NCBI GenBank assembly: GCA_963795775.1 | Contig: CAWCJL010000008.1 | Location: forward strand, 62,001 to 126,000 | Direction: 5' to 3' | Source: CAWCJL01 sp963795775 | Lineage (GTDB): Bacteria > Acidobacteriota > Terriglobia > Terriglobales > Acidobacteriaceae | Length of the DNA: 64,000 nucleotides | Part shown: in pieces, positions 9,167 through 17,546 of the stretch | Layout of the letters: each line of letters starts with the position of its first letter | How positions within the stretch are numbered: position 1 is the first letter of the stretch | Translations under genes and position numbers: made by a program | Notes under the pieces: model-generated | What the model saw: the letters and a program-made list of their open reading frames with translations, nothing else | Databases searched by the model: none | What the model was told of the DNA's origin: nothing

Positions 9167-9322
9167 CGCAGCTATCGCCGATTCACGGCAGAGCCGGAGG
9201 ACACGATCTGGGCCACACGGCTGCGGGGAGCGCGGCTGTATCCGTCGAATGAGGCGGATAAGCAGGACAACGGCACTGATACATCGAAGCAGGTTTTTGT
9301 GTATCGTTTGAAAGATTTATGA
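9167..9322 (+). pseudogene. orphan 3' coding remnant joined to the MFS start
   Basis: Directly after the hydrolase stop, the same frame stays open for 51 codons, with protein-like composition (for example TIWATRLRGARLYPSNE and VFVYRLKDL), and ends at a TGA that overlaps the ATG of the next gene. There is no plausible start codon in it. The upstream hydrolase already has a typical family C-terminus, so this does not look like its lost tail. I read it as the 3' scrap of a deleted gene that was once coupled to the transporter. I cannot name the family. Confidence 0.35.
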
Positions 9323-11124
9323 CAGATCCCATCCCCGTTCCGGATACGAAGCGCGGCTACAACCGTTTTCTTTTGCTGGTGGCGGGGCTGGGCGGCCTGC
9401 TCTATGGAGTGGACGTCGGTATCATCGGCGGCGCCCTGCCCTATCTCGAAGCGACGTCGGGACTGAATGCCGGGCAGCTTTCCATCATCGTCGCCGCGGT
9501 GCTACTGGGTAGCGTGATCTCGACGTTATTCGCCGGGGTGCTTGCCGACTGGATGGGGCGCAAGCCGCTGATGACGCTCAGTGGCATCGCGTTCGTCCTC
9601 AGCATTCCGGTCATCGCCCTTTCGCACGGCTACGGACCGCTCTTTTTCGGGCGGCTGCTCCAGGGCATCAGCGGCGGCCTGATCGGGGTGGTTGTTCCGC
9701 TCTATCTCGCGGAATGCCTGTCGGCATCGCATCGCGGCAAAGGTACCGGGGTCTTCCAGTGGCTGCTCACGCTTGGCATTGTCGCAGCGGCTGTCATCGG
9801 AATCTATTACAGCTATCGGGTGGAAGCCGTCGCCAGAGTGGCCAATGCTGCGACGGTGTTCCGGTTCAAGGATGAGGCGTGGCGACGCATCTTCTGGGTA
9901 TCGTTGCCGCCGGGTATTTTATTTGTCCTCGGCAGCCTGTTTGTGGCCGAGTCTCCGCGCTGGCTGTTTCTGCGGGGCAAAAAGGAACAGGCATACGCGG
10001 CGCTTCTTCGCTCACGCACGGCTGGGCAGGCGCAGATCGAAATCAGGGAGATGGAGGAAACGGCACTCGCCAAGGCGCCCTCTGGTTCCGGCAAGACGAT
10101 CAAAGACTCGCTCCTGCGGCGTAAGTACGTGGTTCCGTTTCTGCTGGCTTGCGTGATTCTCTTCTGCAACACAGCCACGGGCGTCAACTCCATCATCGGC
10201 TACAACACCAGCATCCTGCTGCAGAGCGGACTTTCCGACCTGCATGCGCACTGGGGCTATGTTCTCTTCACGTTTGTGAACTTTGTGATGACCATTGGCG
10301 GGATGGCCCTGGTAGATCGCAAGGGCCGCAAGTTCCTATTCATCCTAGGCACATCTGGAATCATTCTGTCCTTGCTGAGCGTAGCTGCGCTGTTCTTGAG
10401 AACGGAGAAGCTGAACCTGGACTGCCGCGGCATTGTGCAGTCGCTCGTCCGGCCAGACCAGACGCTCACGCTTCCCTTTCATGAGGCTGAAGCCGCAAAG
10501 CTCCTGGCCGCGAAAGGCTACAGTGGCAATGAAATCAAGAGCGATCGAGCCTCGCTCGCCGTTATCTATTCGTATGGCGATTTCACTGCCGCAACCAGCT
10601 TCGTCCGTTCCGATGAGCCCAGTGCGGCCCCTATTCGGATCACGCGTGAAAGCTGCGTGCCGGCAAATAAGATTGAGGCGTTCTTCAAGAATCCTTTTGC
10701 CAATCTCGAAGCCGCTCGGACTGCACCGCTAAAGATCAATCAGGCGTTGTTGGGCCGGGTTCCCGATGCGCGGCATGGCTGGCTGGTCGCCAGCGGACTC
10801 TATCTGTTCATGGCGTTTTACGCGGTTGGGCCGGGTGTGTGCGTATGGCTCGCGTTATCGGAGCTGATGCCGACGCGCATCCGCTCCAACGGAATGAGCA
10901 TCGCCCTGGTGATCAATCAACTTGTATCGACCACACTCGCCGGCATCTTTCTGCCGGTAGTCAGTAAGTACGGCTACTCGACCATGTTCTTTCTCTTCGC
11001 CAGCATCACCGTGATCTATCTTCTAACCGTCACCTTCTTTCTTCCGGAAACCAAAGGCAAAACGCTGGAGGAGATCGAACAGTACTTCGAATCCGGCAAG
11101 CAGCGCGTAAGTCCAGCACGGTAA
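9319..11124 (+). CDS. sugar-porter family MFS transporter with a large extra loop
   Basis: Twelve membrane helices and the sugar-porter signatures are visible: GVDVGIIGGALPYL in TM1, ADWMGRKPLM after TM2, the AESPRWLFLRGK motif after TM6, DRKGRKFLF after TM8 and PETKGKTLEEIEQYF at the C-terminus. It should import a monosaccharide or polyol with protons. At 601 residues it is some 125 longer than usual; the excess sits between about residues 361 and 484, probably on the outer face between TM9 and TM10, and includes two cysteines (LDCRG, ESCVP). It is convergent with a glycosidase gene and follows a hydrolase gene, so a role in plant-sugar uptake is plausible. Confidence 0.9.
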   Translation: MTDPIPVPDTKRGYNRFLLLVAGLGGLLYGVDVGIIGGALPYLEATSGLNAGQLSIIVAAVLLGSVISTLFAGVLADWMGRKPLMTLSGIAFVLSIPVIALSHGYGPLFFGRLLQGISGGLIGVVVPLYLAECLSASHRGKGTGVFQWLLTLGIVAAAVIGIYYSYRVEAVARVANAATVFRFKDEAWRRIFWVSLPPGILFVLGSLFVAESPRWLFLRGKKEQAYAALLRSRTAGQAQIEIREMEETALAKAPSGSGKTIKDSLLRRKYVVPFLLACVILFCNTATGVNSIIGYNTSILLQSGLSDLHAHWGYVLFTFVNFVMTIGGMALVDRKGRKFLFILGTSGIILSLLSVAALFLRTEKLNLDCRGIVQSLVRPDQTLTLPFHEAEAAKLLAAKGYSGNEIKSDRASLAVIYSYGDFTAATSFVRSDEPSAAPIRITRESCVPANKIEAFFKNPFANLEAARTAPLKINQALLGRVPDARHGWLVASGLYLFMAFYAVGPGVCVWLALSELMPTRIRSNGMSIALVINQLVSTTLAGIFLPVVSKYGYSTMFFLFASITVIYLLTVTFFLPETKGKTLEEIEQYFESGKQRVSPAR

Positions 11125-11170
11125 ATGCGATCACACTCTGCACCGGGTAAGCAGACCATGAGCAGCACCG

Positions 11171-13241
11171 CTAATGGCCGGCGCTGCCACCCGATGTTTC
11201 TGGCACGGCCTCCAGAGTGAGCACCTCGAACGGCTTCAGATGGAACATGTGAGGTACGCCAGCCTCGAGCTCGATCGCCGGTTCCGAAGCCTTGTCGCGC
11301 CAGGGGCTCCGGGCTGTAAAGTGCCGGGCTGCGCCAGCCGGCAACTCAAAGGCATGCGCCACATCGAGTTCGAAATTTTGCGGCTGATCGCTTGGGTTGC
11401 GCAAGGTGAGAATACCTTTCTGCGGTGACCAGGAGGCCCATCCATAGACTTGAAGCCAGCGAGGGTCGCCCCCTACCCAGTGCGTATCCCGTAGCACCTG
11501 AGCGTTGCTGCGCGACCACTTCGCTGCCTCGGCGAGAACGTCCCAGTTCCGCGACGACAGCAATGAGGGCGTGATGTACATCTCCTGCAATTGCGTGCCG
11601 GTACCGAAGTAGGAGCGGACCTCGTTGGGGAAGTCGTCCCCTGGATCGGTATTTAGATTCTCTGCCTTGTCTGCGTAAATCATGCCGTGGAGCATCAGCG
11701 AGTTCAATGGGTAAAGCGGCCCTGCCTTGACGATCTCCTTGTAGGTGTCTGCGTCGCGATAGGTGATCCAGCGCTCGCGGCTGGGGCCCACGCCGGCAAA
11801 GCTGTGATCCTCGCCGCCACGCCAGATGGAATCCGCGTACATCAGCCAGAAGGGCGAGGGATAGGTACCGGTCGTCAGATTGATGAAGAGATCCGGCTTC
11901 ACCTTGCGCAGATCGCTGATCAGGTGGATCGCAGCATCGAAGTCGCTGTCGAATGCGCTGCCCTTCACTACCCGGTCCGCGTTCCCCGTTCCGTCCAGCT
12001 TGAACTGGTTCACCCCGTACCTGGTCAGCATCTCCATACAGGCCTCATGGAAGCGCGCGTAGTATTTAGGGCCGGAAAGGGCAAACCCGCCGTCCACGAT
12101 CTCATACCCGGCTTTTCTGCCGGCTTCCACACGCTCCTGCTTCGGCTGCCCATAGCCGCCCCACGGGAGAAAGCCACACGCCCGGAGCCGTGCCGTATTT
12201 TGCCGCCGCTTCCTTCAACGGAAGAAAACCGTCTTTGAAATCTTTGCGCACATTCCAGAGTGAGGTGTGGTCGTCCCAGCCATCGTCGAAGAGAAACGAA
12301 TCGAGAGTGACGCCGCGCTGCACATGCAGTTGCTGGCCGAAGGCATTGATGCGGTCGAGCGTTTCTGCCTGGGAGTAAGGGTTGAAGTATCCAATATCGT
12401 ACCAACTGTTGTAATGCAGAAAGGTCCGGTAGGGATGAGCGCGTTCCCGCTCGAGATATGCCAGAAAGCCGCGGCGCATCTGCCCGGGAGCGGCTACACC
12501 AACAACGGCGGAGTAGCGCACGCTTTCTCCTGCTTTGAGCGGTACCGCCCGCCCTATCTCCGCCACGCCATGGCTGCCCACAACGCTGCTCTGCGACAAC
12601 GGATGCTCCAGGCCAAGAAAGAAATCGCCGGCCACCAGTGGCGAACCTTTCACCGCGCCCGCTACTGCGATACCCGGCGCCCGCACGTCCACCATGGAGA
12701 TACGACTCAGAGCGATATCCTGCCCGGCGGCCGTGAGCGTGAGCACCTGCCGCACATAGGGCGAACCCTCCCGCAGAACGAGCGCCCAGTCGATGTGCAT
12801 CAGGGTCTTGGGGTCGGTGAGTGCATAGTGCACCGCCGTGCCCGGCAGCCGCTGCGCGTAGGTGCTGGCCGCAGTCTCGGGAACAAGCTTCTCTACCCGG
12901 GCCGCGTCTCCTGGCGTCAGACTGGATGCTTCGAGGACGGTTCCGTCCTGGAGTGCCAGCGAAAACGGCCCAGCAAGAGTCAGCGACTCGCGGGTGGCCG
13001 CGTTCTCGACGGAAAGGCCGGTGAGCTTTCCGTTCTGAATGTGCCAGGTTGCTGCGATGGCGTGATTCGAAAGCGTGCCGCCGGTACCGGCGTGTATCGC
13101 GACAATGGGAGTACCCGGAGAGGCCGCATGCGCACTCTCCTGGCCGGCTGCCGCGTATCCGGTGATCGAAAAGAAGACGAGAATCGCAACCACTAAGCGG
13201 CAAAATGACAGCTTGAACAAAGAGAAATGTGAACGCGACAA
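11171..13241 (-). pseudogene. exported alpha-galactosidase-like glycoside hydrolase (clan GH-D type), frameshifted
   Basis: Two frames together encode about 690 residues. The first, from an ATG at 13241, opens with a signal peptide (FFSITGYAAAGQ) and a beta-sandwich, then enters a TIM barrel with YNSWYDIGYF and DSFLFDDGWDD. Reading breaks at the CCC (plus-strand GGG) at 12165-12167, inside what should be LSPWGGYG, and resumes one base later as GYEIVDGGFALSGPKYY, then QFKLDGTGN (probable nucleophile Asp) and DSIWRGGEDHS. The C-terminal beta domain is intact to the stop at 11171. Removing one base restores everything, so this may be a sequencing insertion rather than decay. The substrate is probably an alpha-galactoside, but family number is uncertain. 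Confidence 0.75.
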
Positions 13242-13418
13242 AAGAGGGCCCTCCGGGCGGTCAGCCGGATTGTATTACACTCGGCAGACGCGACCGGAAA
13301 GACACCGATGCATGTGGGAAGACAGCATCGTTCCTTACCAATGCAGTTTCGTTGAGGTTCAATTCAACCCAGATTCCAGTCAGCCCTGCACACGCGCAAG
13401 CGCCTAGGGACGGCGAAA

Positions 13419-14489
13419 GTGAACACGTCCGGTATGCCTTCAGAAGTCGATAAGTTCGTTGCCATGATGACCGCAAAGGCAGAGGTGGATCTGCGCCTCA
13501 GCGACTATGCCCCGCGCTCGATGCTGGTATCGGAGGTGCATATCCTTGAGCGCCCGCGCTATCCGGCGATCGATTTCCACAACCATCTTGACGGACTGGA
13601 GCCCGAGGACGTGCTGCGCGTCATGGATGCGTGCGGGGTGGAGCACGTCGTCAACATCACCATGCAGACCGGCGATGAGGCCTTGCGGCGCATGGCCCGG
13701 CTGCACGCTTCAGCACCTGGACGCTTTTCTACAATCGCGTGGATGGACTGGGATGGGCTCGATCAGGGGGACTTTTTCAGCAAGGCGGTGCATCGGCTGG
13801 AAGAGAGCGTGGCCCATGGCGCATGTGGCCTCAAGATATGGAAAGATCTCGGGTTGCGATTGAAAGATCACGACGGTTCCATGTTGCGCATCGATGACGA
13901 GCGGCTGTCGCCACTGTTCGAGAAGGCAGCGGAACTGGGTGTTTTCGTGATGTTCCATACCGCCGATCCAGCGGCATTCTTCCTTCCCACGGACAGGACA
14001 AACGAGCGCTATGAAGAGCTGGCGGCGCATCCGGACTGGAGTTTCTACGGTTCCACATTCAGCAAGGCTGAACTTCTTGAACAGCGGAATCGCGTTTTTG
14101 CGCGGCACCCGCGGACGACTTTCGTGTGCGCCCACATGGGTGAACAGCCGGAGGACCTGAAATCCGCCGCTGCGCTGCTTGAGACATACCCGCATGTCCA
14201 CTTCGATATCTCGGCCCGAATCGCGGAGCTTGGACGCCAGCCCTTCACAGCGCGCAAGTTCTTCCTGCAGTTTTCGGAACGCCTGATCTTCGGAACCGAC
14301 CTCCTGCCAGAGATCGACATGTACCGTGCCCACTATCGCTTTCTGGAAACGGCAGATGAGTATTTCGAGTATCCCTCTCATGCGTCCAGACAAGGACGGT
14401 GGTGTATCTACGGCATCGATCTTCCCGACCAGGTGCTGGCCCGTATCTACCGCGAGAACGCTCGCGCACTGCTCGGCCGGGCCGGATAG
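13419..14489 (+). CDS. amidohydrolase-related TIM-barrel metal-dependent hydrolase
   Basis: The 356-residue protein matches the amidohydrolase-2 superfamily: metal-ligand HxH in AIDFHNHLDG (near residue 48), a central Lys region CGLKIWKDLG, FHTADPAAF, the barrel histidine in FVCAHMGEQ and the catalytic Asp in IFGTDLLPE. These enzymes hydrolyse or decarboxylate small molecules; the substrate is not readable. The GTG at 13419 follows a purine run (AGGGACGG) at proper spacing; an ATG at 13434 is the alternative but has no such site. No signal peptide is present, so it is cytoplasmic. It is the last ordinary gene before the accessory remnant at 14.5-15.3 kb. Confidence 0.85.
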   Translation: MNTSGMPSEVDKFVAMMTAKAEVDLRLSDYAPRSMLVSEVHILERPRYPAIDFHNHLDGLEPEDVLRVMDACGVEHVVNITMQTGDEALRRMARLHASAPGRFSTIAWMDWDGLDQGDFFSKAVHRLEESVAHGACGLKIWKDLGLRLKDHDGSMLRIDDERLSPLFEKAAELGVFVMFHTADPAAFFLPTDRTNERYEELAAHPDWSFYGSTFSKAELLEQRNRVFARHPRTTFVCAHMGEQPEDLKSAAALLETYPHVHFDISARIAELGRQPFTARKFFLQFSERLIFGTDLLPEIDMYRAHYRFLETADEYFEYPSHASRQGRWCIYGIDLPDQVLARIYRENARALLGRAG

Positions 14490-14510
14490 GAGAATCCGGC
14501 AGACCGGTTG

Positions 14511-14646
14511 TTCCTGCGTGCGAACGGTAAACCGGGGGGTTCCGAATAGAGTGCGCGAATGGATGCGGCTTGCGAGACGGCACAGCTTGAACAGGTGACG
14601 TTTCACATTCTGCGGCACACATACGTTCGGCTTACGATAAACGAAA
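14511..14646 (+). pseudogene. C-terminal remnant of a tyrosine recombinase/integrase
   Basis: In one frame the peptide FLRANGKPGGSE, a TAG stop, then ARMDAACETAQLEQ and VTFHILRHTYVRLTINE can be read. HxLRHT is the box III motif of tyrosine recombinases, and the residues before it match the usual linker. The TAG stands where a Gln codon (CAG) would be expected. Everything else of the enzyme, including the first catalytic Arg and the final Tyr, is missing, so it is dead. Its position 670 bases from the 3' end of tRNA-Glu fits an old integrative element. Confidence 0.6.
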
Positions 14647-14661
14647 CATCTAGGTATCCAC

Positions 14662-15058
14662 ATGCCAGTGTCGTCAACCTGCATCGTCGAAGGAGCGATC
14701 GCGTTCATACGTTCTGCGAGAAGCTATCAAAGGGATGCCGTTCTTCTCTTTCAGGGATCTCGCTTCTCCTCTGCCGTGGTCCTCGCGACGATCTCTCTTG
14801 AGCACAGCGCAACAGCTACAGAGGTCGGACACAAGCGGGGCGTGGCTGCTCGATACTTACGGAAGTGAAGAGCAACTAGACTCGTTCACACCAAAATTTC
14901 TGTCGGCAGCTATAGGTAACAAGTACACTCACGAACGCAAGGCCGCTCTCGGTCTGAACAGTTTCACCGGTCCTGCTTATCCTGACATCGCGCTGATCAT
15001 CACACGAATGGCTGAGCGCGATTTCTGCTACATCCGTTTTGTTCCATTGCGCACCTGA
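14662..15058 (+). pseudogene. AbiV-like HEPN-domain fragment, frameshifted
   Basis: The first frame, from an ATG at 14662, gives EGAIAFIRSARSYQRDAVLL and SRFSSAVVLATISLEH, which resembles the first two helices of AbiV abortive-infection proteins (repeated 'A-x-x-L-x-x-D-A' and 'A-L-a-L-A-x-x-x-x-E' pattern). That frame stops at 14866-14868. One base later a second frame continues with WLLDTYGSEEQLDS and NKYTHERKAALGL up to the TGA before 15059. The combined length, about 130 residues, is short for the family. The assignment rests on pattern only. AbiV proteins are phage-defence factors; this copy is probably not functional as written. Confidence 0.4.
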
Positions 15059-15064
15059 TTACAC

Positions 15065-15259
15065 ATGGTCGTCAATAGCCTCACAGGGAACGGGAAGATA
15101 CTTGTCGAGAGAGCACGGGAACTGCGCTCCGAGGCTGAAACCTTGATGGAGGCCGGCGACGTACTTCGCTGGACTGCAAACGAATTGATAGCAGATTCGC
15201 ACCGGATGATCGCCACGACAAGAGCGACAAGAGCTCTGAGGCTGCGACAAGCTCTATGA
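15065..15259 (+). CDS. small helical hypothetical protein
   Basis: An ATG at 15065 opens 64 codons. The middle (ERARELRSEAETLMEAGDVL) is a clean amphipathic helix with heptad-like spacing, which suggests a real product rather than noise. There is no signal peptide, motif or recognised family, and no strong ribosome-binding site. It lies in the low-GC accessory remnant between the AbiV-like piece and tRNA-Glu and may itself be a fragment. Confidence 0.35.
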   Translation: MVVNSLTGNGKILVERARELRSEAETLMEAGDVLRWTANELIADSHRMIATTRATRALRLRQAL

Positions 15260-15311
15260 CGTACGCTTGGCCTACGCTGTAGATGAGAAAGATGTAAGTG
15301 TTTGATTCTAA

Positions 15312-15387
15312 TGGCGTCCCCGACGGGATTCGAACCCGTGTTACCGCCGTGAAAGGGCGGTGTCCTGGGCCACTGGACGACGGGGAC
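15312..15387 (-). tRNA. tRNA-Glu (anticodon UUC)
   Basis: Read on the minus strand, the gene starts GTCCCCG and ends CGGGGAC, a perfect seven-pair acceptor stem, followed by discriminator G and an encoded CCA. The anticodon stem CCGCC/GGCGG encloses the loop CTTTCAC with anticodon TTC. The T arm (CGGGT, TTCGAAT, CCCGT-type pairing) carries the standard TTCGAAT sequence. Length is 76 with CCA. The 3' end faces the accessory remnant at 14.5-15.3 kb, the usual geometry for tRNA-targeted integration. Confidence 0.96.
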
Positions 15388-15576
15388 GCGGTGCTCGAAC
15401 GAGCAGGCGAGCGGGCACTCGCACCATTTGAGGGTAGCAAGCGCTCCGGGGCGTGTCAAAGAAGCAGCAATGCAGCGTGCGCGAGTGCGGCTGTCGCAAT
15501 CGCGGCAAACACCCACTCCCGTCCCGCACACTAGTCGCCGGGCCACAGCCGCGCTTCTGCTATAACCCACCTAGCG

Positions 15577-16281
15577 ATGCGACGATTCAAGTACCTCGAT
15601 ACGCTCACCATTGTCTTCGTCGTGGTGCTGCTCGTTTCCAACCTGATCGGTCCCAAGATCTGCCAGGTGGGCCCGCTTAAACTGAGCGGCGCGCAGCTTC
15701 TCTTCCCCATCACCTACATCTTCGGCGACATCTTCACCGAGGTGTATGGCTATGCTGCCTCACGGCGCGCCATCTGGATGGGCTTTCTCGCGATGGGCCT
15801 GCTGTCTGTCTTCGGACAGATTGCCGTAGCCCTGCCCCCGGCACCGGACTGGCATAACCAGCAGGCTTTCGCCATCGTCTTCGGCCTGGTGCCGCGCTTC
15901 GCCATCGCCAGCCTCATCGCCTACTGGGCAGGCGAGTTCACCAACTCCTACACGCTCGCCAAGCTGAAGCTGCTCACCGGCGGGCGCTGGCTGTGGACGC
16001 GCACCATCGGCTCCACGCTCACGGGGCAGGCTGTAGACAGCGCGCTGGTGATCGTGATCGCTTTCTGGGGAACGCCGTGGCGCACCATTGGCGCCGTGAT
16101 CCTGTCGTCCTATGTGGCGAAGGTAGTCTACGAAACGCTCGCGACGCCGCTGACGTATGCCGTGGTGCACGCGCTCAAGCGCTCCGAAGCGGTGAACGCC
16201 TTCGATCTGCACACAGACTTCAATCCCTTCCGATTGCGCGCGGCACAGCCCGCGTCCGATCCCGCACCCGCGGGGAGGTAA
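15577..16281 (+). CDS. yhhQ: queuosine precursor transporter, YhhQ/DUF165 family
   Basis: YhhQ imports preQ0/preQ1 for queuosine modification of tRNA. The 234-residue protein has about six membrane helices and family landmarks such as LLVSNLIGPKIC at the N-terminus, FPITYIFGDIFTEVYGY (the conserved D-x-x-T-E-V-Y-G segment), and the later TIGSTLTGQAVDSALV. No preQ1 riboswitch could be recognised in the 188 bases between the tRNA and the start. The gene ends just before a bidirectional hairpin shared with erpA. Confidence 0.93.
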   Translation: MRRFKYLDTLTIVFVVVLLVSNLIGPKICQVGPLKLSGAQLLFPITYIFGDIFTEVYGYAASRRAIWMGFLAMGLLSVFGQIAVALPPAPDWHNQQAFAIVFGLVPRFAIASLIAYWAGEFTNSYTLAKLKLLTGGRWLWTRTIGSTLTGQAVDSALVIVIAFWGTPWRTIGAVILSSYVAKVVYETLATPLTYAVVHALKRSEAVNAFDLHTDFNPFRLRAAQPASDPAPAGR

Positions 16282-16292
16282 GCGGCAATGCA

Positions 16293-16316
16293 AAAGGCTC
16301 CGCAGACGGAGCCTTT
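16293..16316. terminator. bidirectional terminator hairpin between yhhQ and erpA
   Basis: AAAGGCTCCG at 16293-16302 pairs perfectly with CGGAGCCTTT at 16307-16316 around the loop CAGA. The A and T ends give a short U tract on both strands. It lies between two convergent genes, so it can end both transcripts. Confidence 0.8.
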
Positions 16317-16336
16317 CGGGTACACAAAGCCAGCCT

Positions 16337-16714
16337 CTACGCGCTGAAGGACGAGCCGCAGCCGCAGGTGCTCTTCACACTGGGGTTATCAAATTTGAAG
16401 CCGGCCGCCTCGAGTGTTTCTACGTAGTCGATCACGCAGCCGTTCAGGTACATCAGCGAGGTGGCATCGACAAAGACCTTCAGGTCGTCGAAGCGGAAGA
16501 CCTTGTCCATCATGCCCTGCTGGTTTTCAAACGACATGGAGTACTGAAAGCCGGAGCATCCTCCGCCGACAACACCAATGCGCAGACCGGCCGGGAGCGG
16601 ATCCTGGGTTGCCATGATCTCGCGGACCTTGGCGACCGCGGTGGGCGTCAGGGTAAGGGGCGATGTTGCGGGTGCTGCGGGTGCGGAAACTGGTTCGGCG
16701 ATTGTGGTGGCCAT
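16337..16714 (-). CDS. erpA: A-type iron-sulfur cluster insertion protein
   Basis: This 125-residue protein delivers Fe-S clusters to apo-enzymes. The three invariant cysteines are present: one in GGGCSGFQYS and two in the C-terminal CGCGSSF. The N-terminal 20 residues are an Ala/Pro-rich extension before the domain starts at LTLTPTAVAKVREIM. No isc or suf genes are adjacent. ErpA, IscA and SufA cannot be fully separated from sequence alone; I use erpA as the commonest stand-alone form. Confidence 0.88.
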   Translation of the reverse strand: MATTIAEPVSAPAAPATSPLTLTPTAVAKVREIMATQDPLPAGLRIGVVGGGCSGFQYSMSFENQQGMMDKVFRFDDLKVFVDATSLMYLNGCVIDYVETLEAAGFKFDNPSVKSTCGCGSSFSA

Positions 16715-16854
16715 CGATTCTCCTCTACAGGACTAGTTTAGTCCTCGTTTGACGCAGGCACAAGCCTATCGGGTGCAAACACAGTAGCAAGTTGAGCCCA
16801 TTTCGCGGTTCGGAACGGGCTCGCGGTACGGCGGCGCCAGCCACGAAAGAGCGC

Positions 16855-17325
16855 CTACCTGGCTGTGATGCGGTTGGCGATACGGTCGTATTGCTGACGG
16901 GTGAGCAGCCCTTTTCGCACCAGCGCGCGCGTGGAACTGTAGGGCCGGCCCTGCGCGATGTCGTGCGCCTTGGTAATGCTGATGCCGGGCAGCATCGCCA
17001 GCCGGATCTCGGAGGCAGAATTGATGTCCACGCGGTCGCTGTTGGCGTCATCGCGGGTGCCCGAGCTGTCCCCCTTGAGCCCGTCATGCACGCCCGCGGC
17101 CACCGCGCCCAGGCCCTTCGCCGCCTGCTTGGCGACGGTTCCGGCATTCTCTGCCGCCACCTTGGCGCCGGCTTTCAGTTCGCGCGTGGCCTGCGCGGAG
17201 TTTTCCCGGATCTGCTCGTCAGTCGGTGGAGCGGGCTTCTGAAAGCAGGCCGTGGCGGTGGTGAGCGCGGCGGCGACGGCGAGCGTTGCAAGCAGGCGGC
17301 TGGCGGTTTTGGCTGGCAGTGTCAT
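16855..17325 (-). CDS. lipoprotein with a C-terminal helix-hairpin-helix (ComEA-like) domain
   Basis: The ATG at 17325 follows an AGGAG site at good spacing and gives 156 residues; the frame is open for 89 codons upstream but without a better start. A signal peptide ends in the lipobox TTATAC, so the mature protein is lipidated. A helical Ala/Lys-rich middle (about residues 40-95) leads to VDINSASEIRLAMLPGISIT, the DNA-binding HhH motif seen in ComEA and similar DNA receptors. A role in DNA uptake or envelope-DNA contact is possible. A second exported HhH protein lies at 44.1 kb. Confidence 0.8.
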   Translation of the reverse strand: MTLPAKTASRLLATLAVAAALTTATACFQKPAPPTDEQIRENSAQATRELKAGAKVAAENAGTVAKQAAKGLGAVAAGVHDGLKGDSSGTRDDANSDRVDINSASEIRLAMLPGISITKAHDIAQGRPYSSTRALVRKGLLTRQQYDRIANRITAR

Positions 17326-17546
17326 CTGCAGCTCCTGGTATCGAGATCTGGACTCTGAAATGTGGCGCGGCTCCGGAACTGGTGCATCGGACCCGCGCGC
17401 GGCACACAGATGGAGGCACTTTGCCACAGGGAGGTTGCACGCGCAGCCTGGGGACCGGAGATCGAACTTCGACTCCAGGCGCACTGCAGGGCAGGTTCTT
17501 GCGTCCCTGCCCTGCAGCACCAGAACGTTCAAGGAAGCGAGCTCCC

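Noticed and set aside
9167..9322. Hydrolase extended by amber readthrough
   Set aside because: The hydrolase already ends in its family's usual C-terminus, so a longer form is not needed to explain it; kept only as an open finding.
13242..13418. Small gene between the glycosidase and the amidohydrolase
   Set aside because: Both open frames there lack a ribosome-binding site and protein-like composition; it is more likely a divergent promoter region.
15388..15576. Possible preQ1 riboswitch ahead of yhhQ
   Set aside because: An AACCCACCTA piece near the start is suggestive, but the required stem and A-rich tail are not there.
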